The translations under genes were made by a program, and so were the position numbers. Shown here piece after piece: positions 8,845 to 18,036 of a stretch of 64,000 nt of DNA. The stretch's first letter is position 1. The number at the start of each line of letters is the position of its first letter. The stretch covers positions 868,001 to 932,000 of the forward strand of contig CBDDOJ010000002.1 of assembly GCA_965231865.1 (NCBI GenBank), written 5' to 3'. This DNA is from WTGA01 sp965231865 (GTDB lineage Bacteria > Pseudomonadota > Gammaproteobacteria > Arenicellales > Poriferihabitantaceae). The notes beneath the pieces are model-generated. The model saw only the letters and a program-made list of their open reading frames with translations, searched no databases and was not told the origin of the DNA.

Positions 8845-9188
8845 CGGCACCATCCGCCGTACCGGACAACCGCCGGGGGATTGCGGAAGAAAAAAGGGAT
8901 TTCCTTCCTTTGCAAAAGACTGGCCCGATGGTGTTGGGCGGAGACCATCCGGATGCCATCGTTGGCAACCCCGGTGATCCGTCAGGAAGACCGGCCCCCT
9001 GATTTTGTCAGCCGGGGGATATAAATCCCTAAAATTTCCATCTCAGTGGTATAGTTGCCGGGCATCACCAGCCGGAACCGAACCCGGCTGACCGTTGGTT
9101 TTCACAGGCGAAAGCCAGGCTTCACGAACAGGGAAGATCCATCATTTTCTTCGTGCATTGAGCGCACATCATGATTGCAGATTGAGTA
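8845..9188 (+). other. Intergenic region, no gene recognised
   Basis: These 344 bases between the ABC ATPase and the MFS gene hold no convincing reading frame. A GC-rich imperfect inverted repeat (CCCCC ... GGGGG near 8994-9020) could end the ABC transcript. I see no clear promoter for the MFS gene. Confidence 0.4.
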
Positions 9189-10400
9189 ATGAATCCAGGT
9201 CTTCCTGACAATACCCGAAACATCGTGGTTCTTGCCATTTGCACCGCGCTGTTTCACAGCGGCCGGGCCCTTGCGTTTATCGCAGCGGCGCTGGTGGCCA
9301 TTACGATGTTGGGCGATGACCTGACCCTGGTTACCGCGCCCCTGACCATGATGCTGGTGGGTACCGCTGCAGGCACTCTGCCAGTGGCGTACGTCATGCA
9401 GCGGTATGGCAGAAAAGCTGGCTTCGTATCAGGTTCCATGGTGGGGACGATAGGCAGCGCGGTCTGTGTTTTTGCCGTCTCATCGAATGATTTTCTGGTC
9501 TTGAATCTCGGCCTGTTCCTGTTTGGTCTGTACAACGGGGCTGCCCAGCAATACCGGTTTGCGGTGGCGGATGTGGCCACTGAAGAGCGCAAGGCAAAAG
9601 CAGTGTCCATCGTAATCGCCATGGGTGTCGTCGGTGCCTTTGTCGGTCCTGAAGCCATACTGCTGACGAAGAGCCTGTCCGGCCTGGTTGAGTTTGAGGG
9701 ACCCTTCTGGGTGTTGACCGGGTTCTGCTTTTTGTCTGGAATCATCGTGCTTTGGATTGATATTCCAAAACTGTCAATCTCCAGGTATGCCAATCCGGGT
9801 CGTTCTCTGCGGGAGATTTTCGTGATTCCCACCTTCCTGGTTGCCCTGGCAGCGGCCCTGTTTGGATATTCGGTGATGAACCTCGTCATGACAGCGACCC
9901 CGGTCACCATGCAGGTCGATTCCTTTACGGACCACCATATTGCCAGGGTGATACAGTGGCACATTGTCGCCATGTTTGCGCCGGGATTTTTCACGGGGAC
10001 CCTGATCCGGTGGACCGGTACGGTACGGATCATTATCCTGGGCAGTGCCCTGCTTCTTGGTTCTGTGCTCATCGCACTCGCCGGCAGCAGTTTCCCGTAT
10101 TATTTTTGGGCACTGGTTTTCCTTGGCCTCGGCTGGAACTTTACCTTTACGGGAGGCACGGTACTGGTTACCGAAGTCTATACCCCGGAGGAAATGAACA
10201 AAGTGCAGGGGATGAACGATTTTATCCTCTTCACCGGGCTCGCCATCTCAGCGCTGTCGGCGGGGATCATCTACCATTATTTCGGCTGGATATGGGTCAA
10301 TCTTGCAACGGTGCCGTTGATACTCGCGGTGTTGTTTTCCGCGCTCTGGTTGCGCTCGATCCGAAAAAATCCCAGGCGGACTGAATTTCCATCCGGTTGA
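9189..10400 (+). CDS. Major facilitator superfamily transporter
   Basis: A 403-residue inner-membrane protein with about twelve hydrophobic segments. The loop between helices 2 and 3 carries the MFS signature as MQRYGRKAG near residue 72, and the second half repeats the fold. Helix 5 has VGAFVGPEAILL. Substrate is not evident; the family includes exporters of small molecules and multidrug pumps. It stands on its own between two regions without genes, preceding an SDR gene on the same strand. Confidence 0.88.
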   Translation: MNPGLPDNTRNIVVLAICTALFHSGRALAFIAAALVAITMLGDDLTLVTAPLTMMLVGTAAGTLPVAYVMQRYGRKAGFVSGSMVGTIGSAVCVFAVSSNDFLVLNLGLFLFGLYNGAAQQYRFAVADVATEERKAKAVSIVIAMGVVGAFVGPEAILLTKSLSGLVEFEGPFWVLTGFCFLSGIIVLWIDIPKLSISRYANPGRSLREIFVIPTFLVALAAALFGYSVMNLVMTATPVTMQVDSFTDHHIARVIQWHIVAMFAPGFFTGTLIRWTGTVRIIILGSALLLGSVLIALAGSSFPYYFWALVFLGLGWNFTFTGGTVLVTEVYTPEEMNKVQGMNDFILFTGLAISALSAGIIYHYFGWIWVNLATVPLILAVLFSALWLRSIRKNPRRTEFPSG

Positions 10401-10500
10401 CTTCCCGGATCAATCTGGGCGGCGGTTGTCCGGCACCAATTTTTACCGGTTTGCTGTACTATCGGCCTGGATCAACAACAAGCAGGGGGAAATCGGAAAA

Positions 10501-11235
10501 ATGGCAAGTGATCATCCATTGAAGGCCGTGGTCGCGGGGGTCGGGCCGGGACGCGGACTGGGCGGGGCCCTGTGTGCAAGGTTTGCCCGGGAAGGACATC
10601 ATGTCTTTGTCGCCGGCCGGACCCGGGAAAAACTGGAGGCGGTGGTTGCCGGGATTGAATCCGCAGGGGGACGTGCCACGGCGGTGCCATGCGATGTGAC
10701 CCGGGAGGACAGTGTTCTGAACCTGTTTGACTCGGTTGAAAATACTGGAAATGGGAAACTGGATCTTGCCGTGTACAATGTCGGCAACAGTACCCCCGGG
10801 CGGATTCGTGACATGGAAGCGGATTATTTCGAACAATCCTGGAAAACACTGTGCTACGGCGGGTTCCTGTTTGGCAGGGAAGTCGTTCGCCGGATGAGTC
10901 CGGGAACCCTGATCTATACCGGAGCGAGTGCTTCTTTGCGCGGGAAGGCCGGTTACGGAGCGTTTAATTCGGGTAAGGCGGCATTGCGGACGTTTGCCCA
11001 GGCACTGGCGAAGGAAAATGGGCCGGCGGGTCTGCATGTGGCCCATGTCGTCATTGATGGCGGCATTGCCGGGGACAAGTGGTTTGGCAGACTGGACGGA
11101 CCGCCGGATGAAGAAACACGGAAGAAGTTTATTTCGCTTGACGGACTCACCGAAGCCTATTGGAATATTTATCGCCAATCCCCCCAGGCATGGTCCTTTG
11201 AGGTCGACATCAGGACGGCGCTGGAGACGTGGTAG
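10501..11235 (+). CDS. Atypical short-chain dehydrogenase/reductase
   Basis: A 244-residue Rossmann-fold protein. The nucleotide-binding turn GVGPGRGLGG is at residues 14-23, the NNAG-like motif is replaced by YNVGN near 90, and the conserved Ser lies in GASAS. The normal Tyr of Y-x-x-x-K is Phe here (F-N-S-G-K near residue 160), so classical proton transfer by Tyr is not possible. As far as I know this Phe variant recurs in an uncharacterised SDR group, so it is probably natural rather than damage. The ATG at 10501 is preferred to an upstream GTG-like start at 10426 because it has a GGGGGAAA leader. Confidence 0.82.
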   Translation: MASDHPLKAVVAGVGPGRGLGGALCARFAREGHHVFVAGRTREKLEAVVAGIESAGGRATAVPCDVTREDSVLNLFDSVENTGNGKLDLAVYNVGNSTPGRIRDMEADYFEQSWKTLCYGGFLFGREVVRRMSPGTLIYTGASASLRGKAGYGAFNSGKAALRTFAQALAKENGPAGLHVAHVVIDGGIAGDKWFGRLDGPPDEETRKKFISLDGLTEAYWNIYRQSPQAWSFEVDIRTALETW

Positions 11236-11360
11236 GTTTTCTCATGAAGGAACGGCTGCATGACGAGTGAGGCGGGTCGGTGGGTGGTGCCGGAACACGC
11301 TCTGCCAGCGTACTGCGGGTTTCCCCGGTTTCGGAAAACCGGACAGGGGGCAATGACCCG

Positions 11361-12491
11361 TCAAAATATCTGGCCGATGTATTTTTCCCTGGCAAGACGC
11401 CAGAATACGACAAGAAAAGCAGTCAGGGGGATGGCCAGGATCATGCCAAGGATTCCGTCCAGGGCCGCCCCCCAGAAGAAAATCGCAATGATAATGGTCA
11501 GGGGATTCAGTCCGGTACGGTCTCCCATTATTTTTGGAGTGAGAAGATAGCCCTCAATGGCCTGTACCAGGACAAACACGGCCAGAGTCAGGACGACCAG
11601 ATTCATGCCACCCCCATCCTGGAACCAGGCAAGGGGAAGGCAGACACTCAATCCCACCATGCTGCCCAAAAATGGGACGATATTGAGAAATCCCAGAATC
11701 AATCCCAGGATGATCCCGTACTCAAGGCCAACCAGGCTGAATCCGATTGAGAACAGGATTCCCTGGAAAAGGGATATCAACAGTTGTCCCCGGAAAAACA
11801 TGACGACCAGATGAAAAAACTCCCGGATCAGGTAGATGACATCCTTTGCCGTCTCTTCCCGGAAAAAGGAAAAGGACCCCGGTGACAGTGAGCCGGGCCT
11901 CAGCTTGGGGATCAGCAGGAAGAAGGCAAGGTAAACGGGTGTGATCACCCAGCCGAGCAATGAGATCATTCCGGACGCAATACTGTTTCCCGCCGACAGG
12001 ACCGCGGACAAAACGTAGTTGGCCGCGTCTGCAGCGGGACCGTCTGGTGATTGCAGTGCCTCGGTAATTTTTATACCAACCCCGTCGGCACTGAAAAACC
12101 GGCTGATGGTTGGCTGTTGTGACCGCACCCAGGCGGTGAAATGGTCCCAGAATACCGGCAGCTGGTCAAGGAGGTCGCCAAACTGGGAGGCAATCAGGGT
12201 GCCAAAAAAGACCAGGATGGCAACGACGGGTATGATCAGGGACGCAAAGACAGCAACCAGTGCAATGGCATCGGGTATCCCCTTGTTTTTCAACCATTCA
12301 TACCAGGGGTCCAGCACCATGGCTAGAATGGCCGCAACCGCCAGGGGCAAAAATACATGGCTGAAGGCCTGGAAAAACCGGGTGGTAATCACAAACAGGA
12401 TGACGATGGCGGCCACCACGATGCCCGCCCCAAGAGTGGTCACTCCTGCCGCTACAATTTTTTCCTGTTGTGGATTGAGCACGATCTTCAT
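11361..12491 (-). CDS. AI-2E family transporter (PerM-like)
   Basis: A 376-residue membrane protein of the AI-2 exporter/PerM family. Hydrophobic segments near residues 15-55, 65-95, a central amphipathic region with a DLLDQLPVFWDHF helix, and a C-terminal group of four or five helices including the family's GLEYGIILGLILGFLNIVPFLG-like segment near 245 are visible. Members export autoinducer-2 or act as Na+/H+ antiporters, and most are uncharacterised. It is convergent with the SDR gene and transcribed alone. Confidence 0.88.
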   Translation of the reverse strand: MKIVLNPQQEKIVAAGVTTLGAGIVVAAIVILFVITTRFFQAFSHVFLPLAVAAILAMVLDPWYEWLKNKGIPDAIALVAVFASLIIPVVAILVFFGTLIASQFGDLLDQLPVFWDHFTAWVRSQQPTISRFFSADGVGIKITEALQSPDGPAADAANYVLSAVLSAGNSIASGMISLLGWVITPVYLAFFLLIPKLRPGSLSPGSFSFFREETAKDVIYLIREFFHLVVMFFRGQLLISLFQGILFSIGFSLVGLEYGIILGLILGFLNIVPFLGSMVGLSVCLPLAWFQDGGGMNLVVLTLAVFVLVQAIEGYLLTPKIMGDRTGLNPLTIIIAIFFWGAALDGILGMILAIPLTAFLVVFWRLAREKYIGQIF

Positions 12492-12841
12492 TTCCGTTTT
12501 CTCCGGTTTTCACAGTCTAATGTCAAACCCGCATTTTTTCTACCCAAACCCGTTTGCGGCTTCCCGGGTTCTCAGGGTCCGGGAAAGCGGGTTCCGGATT
12601 TTCGGACTGGCGGATTTGCATACCGATTCCCGGATATGGTAGGTTACCCCCGCCTGTCCCATTGGGGCCGGGCCACCGGTTTCCTTGCCAGGACGGGTGT
12701 GGTCCGCACTGGAATGCATTGGCACAGCGCCCATGGCCCGTTGAGATGGGACCCCGGGCAGCGAATACCGGACGGTGATTGGTGTTTTCCGGGGAAAAGC
12801 CCTCTACAATGCAGACTTGAAACCACAATGAGAATCCCGGG
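12492..12841 (+). other. Divergent intergenic region, no gene recognised
   Basis: The 350 bases between the AI-2E gene (minus) and the cupin-like gene (plus) must hold both promoters. TACAAT at about 12808 is a reasonable -10 for the plus gene, but I find no good -35 at the right distance. No coding potential is apparent. Confidence 0.35.
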
Positions 12842-13318
12842 ATGAAATTTATTCGAGAACGCCTGAAACGCCGTTTGCAGCGCATTGCGCAGGAGCGCTC
12901 CCCCGATGTGGTGATCGGGGGAAAGGACAATCCCTACCTTTGCCGGTGGCACCTGATTCCGCGGAACCGGTATCTGAATGCTTATCTGCACTGTATCCTG
13001 CGCTCGGACCCCACGGGCCCGTTGCATGACCACCCCTGGGTGAGTGCTTCACTCCTGTTGAACGGAAACTACCGTGAGCACACCATCGCTGCGGGAGGCT
13101 GCCATGGGTACCGGGTGTTCAAGGAGGGTGCGTGGGTGTTGCGGAACCCCCGGTACGCACACCGCATTGAACTGGTAGAGGGCGAATGCTGGTCGCTGTT
13201 TTTGACCGGTCCCCGGGTCCGGGAGTGGGGGTTTCATTGTTCTTCGGGCTGGCAGCAATGGCAGGAATATCTGGGGCAGAACTCACAGATCAAGGCATTC
13301 ACGGAGGAGGTTGGTTGA
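12842..13318 (+). CDS. Conserved hypothetical cupin-like protein
   Basis: A 158-residue protein of unknown function with a jelly-roll appearance: a basic N-terminal helix, a WHLIPRNRYLNAYLH segment, the histidine pair HDHPW near residue 60 and a second conserved histidine in YAHRIEL near 105, an arrangement typical of metal-binding cupins. It ends with a Trp-rich tail. The ATG has no strong ribosome site. It faces the FAD oxidase gene convergently; an insertion sequence now lies between them. I do not recognise an enzyme family. Confidence 0.65.
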   Translation: MKFIRERLKRRLQRIAQERSPDVVIGGKDNPYLCRWHLIPRNRYLNAYLHCILRSDPTGPLHDHPWVSASLLLNGNYREHTIAAGGCHGYRVFKEGAWVLRNPRYAHRIELVEGECWSLFLTGPRVREWGFHCSSGWQQWQEYLGQNSQIKAFTEEVG

Positions 13319-13485
13319 TCTGTGCCGCATTGGCAGGCCCCGCTTTCCCGTCGAGGCAGGCAGGGAGCGGCCTGGCTCCAGAGATGTCATTTCTCCGAAG
13401 ACCCTGTCCCGGGGTTCCACAATGGCACGCCCGGGGGATGAGGCCCTCATGGGAAGCGGGGGTTTCCCGGGCTGTCTAGCCCGTA

Positions 13486-13494
13486 TTCCGCCTG
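13486..13494. repeat. Left 9-bp target site duplication of the insertion sequence
   Basis: TTCCGCCTG immediately precedes the left end of the element and is repeated exactly at 15328-15336 after the right end. A perfect duplication points to a fairly recent transposition. Confidence 0.88.
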
Positions 13495-13608
13495 GGGTGT
13501 GCGTCATATTTTTGTTAATTTTGGAATTGTATAGTAGGCATGTATTTTGCTGATTGTTTCTGCAAGTGTATAATACTTTCATATTTCAACCATACCCGGA
13601 CCAGTACC

Positions 13609-13989
13609 ATGCTTACCATCGAACAACTCGAATCCAAGCGAGATTCACTGCTCAAACAATTCACGGACATCGGAGAACTCCGACCGGGCAGTCTGTCCCC
13701 GTACTTCCGCAAATGCGGCAAACCTTCGTGCCACTGTGCACAGGAAGATGCCAGCGGCCATCCGGGATGGATGCTGTCCCGCAAAGTCAACGCCAAGACG
13801 GTCTCTCGCGGTATTCCCGCCCATGCCCTGGAAACCACCCGGGAGCAGATTGAGCACTATCATCGTTTCAAGGATTTGATCCGGGAGTTCATAGAAGTGA
13901 ACGAATCGTTGTGCGACCTGCGCCTGAAGGCGGGACGGGGTAAAAAAAAACCCCGCACCAAAAACCCTCAAGCGAACCTTCGCGGATGA
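13609..13989 (+). CDS. ISKra4-type accessory ORF (upstream transposase frame)
   Basis: A 126-residue protein starting at ATG 13609. It has a helical N-terminus, a central Cys/His segment (FRKCGKPSCHCAQ near residue 37) that looks like a zinc knuckle, and a basic Lys-rich end encoded by a run of nine A at 13942-13950. The second ORF of the element lies in another frame but is open back to that A tract, so a fusion protein could be made by frameshifting or by transcriptional slippage. In this IS family the upstream part is often fused to the transposase. Confidence 0.8.
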   Translation: MLTIEQLESKRDSLLKQFTDIGELRPGSLSPYFRKCGKPSCHCAQEDASGHPGWMLSRKVNAKTVSRGIPAHALETTREQIEHYHRFKDLIREFIEVNESLCDLRLKAGRGKKKPRTKNPQANLRG

Positions 13990-14041
13990 AACCGAACGGG
14001 AGATCGTTAAACTGCTCGGTGCACAGGATTTTTCAAAGCGC

Positions 14042-15301
14042 GTGGATTTCGAAGCGATTGAAACCGCCATCAAAGCCGAGGTCATGGCTTTTGCCGCTTC
14101 GTTGCTGGAAGTGTTCATGAATAAAGATACCTCTGACCATACCGAAAGCCTCCTCCCCTGTCCGTGCGGATGCATGGCCCGCTACCGGGGTGTCCGCAGC
14201 AGGAAACTGACCACCGTGGTCGGGAACATTGAATATGAACGGGCGTATTACCATTGCCAGCAGTGCGGGCACGGCTTTTATCCCAAAGACCAGGCCATGG
14301 GCCTGGATTCAAGCGGCGTGTCCCCCGGAGTGGTTCGCATGATCGGTCAAAGCGCGGCCAGGGAAAGCTTTGCGCAGTCCCGGCTGCTGATCCATGAACT
14401 GGCAGGGGTAAAGGTCAGCGTCAAGCAGGTTGAACGCAGCGCCGAGCGCCTGGGCGCGAAGATCAGCGACTTCGAGCGTCGCAACATCGAACTGGAATCC
14501 GCCCCGGCCAAAACGATGTATCTGGGAGTCGACGGCACCGGCGTGCCGATGATCCAATCGGAAGTCGAGGGGGTCCGCGGCAAACAGCCTGATGGTGGCT
14601 CCAAAACCCGGGAGATGAAGGTAGCCGTCGCCTGGTTGTGCGATCGATTCGATGAACACGGCCATGCGCGGATTGACACGACATCGGTGACCTACACCGC
14701 GGCGATTGAAACTGCGGGTACCACGGACATCGCCAGGGAACCGGCCCCATTTGTCCAGCGTGTTGAGCGCGAAGCTTTACGACGCGGATTCTACGATGCA
14801 GAACGACAGGTAGTTATCGGGGATGGTGCACATTGGATCTGGAACGGATTTTCAGAATTATTCCCCGATGCGATTCAGATACTGGATATTTTCCACGCCT
14901 GTGAAAAAATCTGGGACCTGTCAAAACGGATCTACGGCGATGGCACAGAGCTTGGCAACCAGTGGGCGGAAAATACAGTTGACCTGCTAAAATCGGGAGA
15001 GATCGAGCAACTGATTGAAGTGCTCCAGCCATTCTCATCGAAGCATCCGGAGGTTGAAACGACGATTGGCTATTTCGACCGAAACCGCGAGCGGATGCGA
15101 TACCGGAAGTTTCGTGATCAACAGCTTTGCATATCCAGTGCGGCGGTCGAAGCAGGGTGCAAGAATGTCATCGGCGCTCGCTTGAAGCGTAGCGGAATGC
15201 ATTGGAGCAAGGCGGGAGCAAACAAAATCGCGGCGCTTCGAGCGTGCGTAATCAGCAACCGGTTTGATGATTTTTGGTACGATAGGGCTGGCAATTCGTA
15301 G
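14042..15301 (+). CDS. ISKra4 family transposase
   Basis: The 419-residue frame begins at a GTG, but the frame is open further upstream to the A9 tract near 13945, so the true protein may start earlier as a fusion. It contains a zinc-ribbon-like region (PCPCGCMARY and YHCQQCGHGF near residues 38-80), then the DDE catalytic domain with the first Asp in YLGVDGTGVPM near 162, a second in VIGDGAHWIW near 260 and the Glu in AVEAGCKNVIGARLKR near 370. These match the ISKra4/IS1249-like transposases. The stop is 26 bases before the right end of the element. Confidence 0.9.
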   Translation: MDFEAIETAIKAEVMAFAASLLEVFMNKDTSDHTESLLPCPCGCMARYRGVRSRKLTTVVGNIEYERAYYHCQQCGHGFYPKDQAMGLDSSGVSPGVVRMIGQSAARESFAQSRLLIHELAGVKVSVKQVERSAERLGAKISDFERRNIELESAPAKTMYLGVDGTGVPMIQSEVEGVRGKQPDGGSKTREMKVAVAWLCDRFDEHGHARIDTTSVTYTAAIETAGTTDIAREPAPFVQRVEREALRRGFYDAERQVVIGDGAHWIWNGFSELFPDAIQILDIFHACEKIWDLSKRIYGDGTELGNQWAENTVDLLKSGEIEQLIEVLQPFSSKHPEVETTIGYFDRNRERMRYRKFRDQQLCISSAAVEAGCKNVIGARLKRSGMHWSKAGANKIAALRACVISNRFDDFWYDRAGNS

Positions 15302-16619
15302 ATTTTGCAAAAATTTGACGCACACCCTTCCGCCTGTCCCGCCATCGGTAATAGAAAATGGAGGGTGCGAGAAACCAGGGATTGCCTCGATAATAGAACC
15401 TGCCGGGAAACATGAGTTTGTCGAACGGGGTCTCCCCTGCAGGACTCCCGGCCACTTTGAGTCCTGTTTTCATGCCAAGGTAGCTGGCCAGGGAAATGCC
15501 GGAACCGCAATATCCCAGGCTGTAATGGATTCCGTCGTGCTTTCCAAGGTGGGGCATTTCATCAAAGGTGTATCCGACAAAACCCATCCAGGAATGACTG
15601 ATCCGGACGGATTCCAGTTCAGGGAAGCACTGCACCATCAATTCCCGGAGCTTGGGAGCGCTGATTTCCGGGTCGGTTTCCTTGAGTGACACCCGGCCGC
15701 CGAAGATAATCCGTTTTCTTTGGGGGCAGGTGCGGTAATACACCACCAGCTTGCGCGTATCGGAGATCACCCGGTCGTTGGCGATCAGTTGTTCAGGAAG
15801 CCCGTCGTCCAGGGGTTCTGTGGCGATGACGTAGGACCCGATGGGGATAATGCGATGTTGTTGCCACGGGGTCGGGCTGCCGGTGTATCCATTGGTGGCC
15901 ACAATGACATTTTCAGCGGCTGTTTTTCCCTTCGAGGTCAACACATCAAGGCCGTTCCGGGTCTTCTCAATGGCGTTTACCCTGCAGTGACTGACGATTT
16001 CGACCCCCCGGTGTTTGGCACACTGGTACAAACCCTGGTGATACCGGCCGGGATCCAGGGAGGCATGGCGGGGAAAAACGGCGCCACCGTGGTATACCGG
16101 GGACCTGATTTCAGTCTCCTGTTCTTCGGGTTCCACCATTCGGACATCGGCCTCCAGTGCGACGGGGATGGCGGCCACTTTCCTTTTCAGCTGGTCAAAC
16201 GATGCCGGGGTATGTGCGGCATGAAACCGGCCGCATCGACGAAAATTACAGTGGATGGAATTCTCTGCAATGAACGATTCGACCCAGTCAAGTGCCCGGT
16301 TTCCTTCCTGAAGGATTTCAATCGCGGTCTTGGAGCCGTATTTCCGTGAAAGCAGGTCATACGTCGGCTTGATGCTGGTGCTGACCTGTCCGCCGTTTCG
16401 GGTACTGCACCCCCAGCCCGCATGGCCGGCATCCACGACAATGGTGTGCCTGCCATGCCCTGCTGTCTGGATGGCGGCACAAAGACCGGTATAGCCCGAA
16501 CCAATCACCACGACATCCGCGGACGGAGACAAACCAACGTCATCCCCGACCGGCCGGGGTGTCCGTTCCCACCAATAAGGCGTTGGTTTGAAATTGTCGG
16601 AAAAGATGTCCCGGCTCAT
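15252..16619 (-). CDS. FAD-dependent amine oxidoreductase (DadA/OrdL-like), 3' end replaced by an IS
   Basis: A 455-residue flavoprotein of the DAO family. The FAD-binding motif VVVIGSGYTGLCAA is at residues 35-48, a second nucleotide motif STRNGGQV follows near 72, and the C-terminal GYCGSGISLAS near 385 closes the flavin site. It resembles gamma-glutamylputrescine or other amine oxidases. The last 25 residues are encoded inside the insertion sequence. Splicing out the element gives an original end ...R-D-R-R-N-T-G-stop at 13476-13478, so only the last two residues were replaced and activity may survive. The start overlaps the stop of the enolase-superfamily gene by 4 bases, so they form an operon. 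Confidence 0.87.
   Translation of the reverse strand: MSRDIFSDNFKPTPYWWERTPRPVGDDVGLSPSADVVVIGSGYTGLCAAIQTAGHGRHTIVVDAGHAGWGCSTRNGGQVSTSIKPTYDLLSRKYGSKTAIEILQEGNRALDWVESFIAENSIHCNFRRCGRFHAAHTPASFDQLKRKVAAIPVALEADVRMVEPEEQETEIRSPVYHGGAVFPRHASLDPGRYHQGLYQCAKHRGVEIVSHCRVNAIEKTRNGLDVLTSKGKTAAENVIVATNGYTGSPTPWQQHRIIPIGSYVIATEPLDDGLPEQLIANDRVISDTRKLVVYYRTCPQRKRIIFGGRVSLKETDPEISAPKLRELMVQCFPELESVRISHSWMGFVGYTFDEMPHLGKHDGIHYSLGYCGSGISLASYLGMKTGLKVAGSPAGETPFDKLMFPGRFYYRGNPWFLAPSIFYYRWRDRRKGVRQIFAKSTNCQPYRTKNHQTGC
15328..15336. repeat. Right 9-bp target site duplication of the insertion sequence
   Basis: TTCCGCCTG, identical to 13486-13494. Removing the element and one copy restores the 3' end of the adjacent oxidase gene. 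Confidence 0.88.
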
Positions 16620-17716
16620 AATCCGCTGTGTGTGTAGTCTGCCTTTTCCAGCCAGGCCGGATGGATTTCCACCCCCCAGCCCGGCTGGTCGGTGACCGTG
16701 GCCTGGCCGTCCACAATGGCATAGGGGTCTTCCGCGAACAGGCCATATTGCCAGGGGTAGTAATCCCGGCCCTCAATGGAAAATTCAAGGTACTTCCCGG
16801 CATTGGGAATGGCCCGGAGGTAATGCATGGTAAACAGGGTGACCATGGACAAATTCGCACAATGGGGGGTGCAGGGCAGGTTTTGTCTGGCCCCCATTTC
16901 GGCAACCTTGAGGCCCCTGGTCAGTCCGCCAATGTAACAGAGGTCCGGCTGGATGATATTGACCACGCCATCGTCGATGATCCGTTTCCAGGTTGCCAGG
17001 TCACAGTCCTGTTCTCCCCCCGCCACATCGATGGGCAGCCCGTCCGTTACCTGCTTGGTTTGCTCAAGGTCCCAGTAAGGGCAGGGCTCCTCAAAATGGG
17101 AAACTCCGTTGTCGACAAGGAGTTGGCCCACTGCAAGGGCCTTGCCGGCGGTGAACCCGGAATTGCCATCCACCAGCAGGGCAATCCTGTCGTCCATGGC
17201 ACGATGGACCTCCTCGACGATTTCCTCGGTTCTGCCGGGCCATTCGTCGACATCATGGCCACATTCGGCGCCAATGCGGAATTTGAAGGCATCAAAACCA
17301 AATTCATCCCGGAGCCTGGACAATCGCACCGCTTCCTGTTTGCCGGTGATATCCCGTTTCATTGAAGACCCGTAGGCCCGGATTTTGCCGGGGGTGCCGC
17401 CAATCAGGCTGCAAACCGGTTTCTCCTCGCAGCGGCCGCGGAGGTCCCACAGTGCCGTATCAAGGCCCGCAAGGGCGCGACGCAAATAGGAACCCGGGAA
17501 CTTGTGTTCGAGTTCCGGTATTCTGGTTATCAGGCTGTCGATATCCATGGCGTCTTTTCCAAGGGCGTGGGGGGCAACCTGGCGGTGAAGAACCTGGACC
17601 GTAATGTCCGCATGGTACGGGGAGACTTGGCCCCAGCCGAATCCCCCGCTGTCCGTGGTGACTTTGACAAAGCCAAGAAACTCAGTGCTGAAGGTTTCAA
17701 TGGAGGCAATCTTCAT
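16616..17716 (-). CDS. Mandelate racemase/muconate lactonizing enzyme family protein
   Basis: A 366-residue enolase-superfamily enzyme. The capping domain occupies about residues 1-125; the barrel shows the K-x-R motif (FKFRIGA near 147), the three metal ligands in LLVDGNSG, HFEEPCP and AGGEQD, and the His in CTPHCANLS near 290. These abstract an alpha proton from a carboxylate. Substrate is not assignable; racemase, dehydratase and lactonising members share this pattern. It is the first gene of a two-gene unit with the FAD amine oxidase, suggesting oxidation of an amino or hydroxy acid. Confidence 0.9.
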   Translation of the reverse strand: MKIASIETFSTEFLGFVKVTTDSGGFGWGQVSPYHADITVQVLHRQVAPHALGKDAMDIDSLITRIPELEHKFPGSYLRRALAGLDTALWDLRGRCEEKPVCSLIGGTPGKIRAYGSSMKRDITGKQEAVRLSRLRDEFGFDAFKFRIGAECGHDVDEWPGRTEEIVEEVHRAMDDRIALLVDGNSGFTAGKALAVGQLLVDNGVSHFEEPCPYWDLEQTKQVTDGLPIDVAGGEQDCDLATWKRIIDDGVVNIIQPDLCYIGGLTRGLKVAEMGARQNLPCTPHCANLSMVTLFTMHYLRAIPNAGKYLEFSIEGRDYYPWQYGLFAEDPYAIVDGQATVTDQPGWGVEIHPAWLEKADYTHSGL

Positions 17717-17939
17717 GGGGACAGGGAACGGGTAGCCAGAGCGGTGAAGTTTTTTATGGTAACACCGCCCAGATTATATTGAGTCCGGTTGTCGGGTCCA
17801 ACCTGTTTTTAAGTGGATGGGGAGGTCGGGAGGTGTGATGGCCGGAGCCGGGAATGCCAGTGAGGACGCGCTGGGCGCACGGAACAACGATATTCCACAA
17901 CAGCGACCTGACGACCCGGGTCGGTTCATTCGCAATCCA

Positions 17940-18016
17940 TGGTCGGGGTGAGAGGATTCGAACCTCCGGCCCCTGCCTCCCGAAGGCAGTACTCTACCAG
18001 GCTGAGCTACACCCCG
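17940..18016 (-). tRNA. tRNA-Pro(CGG)
   Basis: The minus strand folds as a complete cloverleaf of 77 bases with CCA encoded: acceptor CGGGGTG pairs with CACCCCG, D arm GCTC, anticodon stem CTGCC/GGCAG with loop TTCGGGA (anticodon CGG), and T arm GGAGGTTCGAATCCTC region. A73 and CCA follow. Confidence 0.96.
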
Positions 18017-18036
18017 ATACATAGATTGACCCCGGA

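Larger units (their letters stand above)
13495..15327 (+). mobile_element. Complete ISKra4-like insertion sequence (1,833 bp)
   Basis: The element is bounded by imperfect inverted repeats. The left end starts GGGTGTGCGTCA at 13495 and continues ATTTTTG; the right end, read on the minus strand from 15327, starts with the same twelve bases and again ATTTTTG. It carries a small upstream ORF and a transposase in another frame. Perfect 9-bp direct repeats flank it (13486-13494 and 15328-15336), as expected for this family. It sits in the last three codons of the FAD oxidoreductase gene on the minus strand. Only one copy is in the window. Confidence 0.9.
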
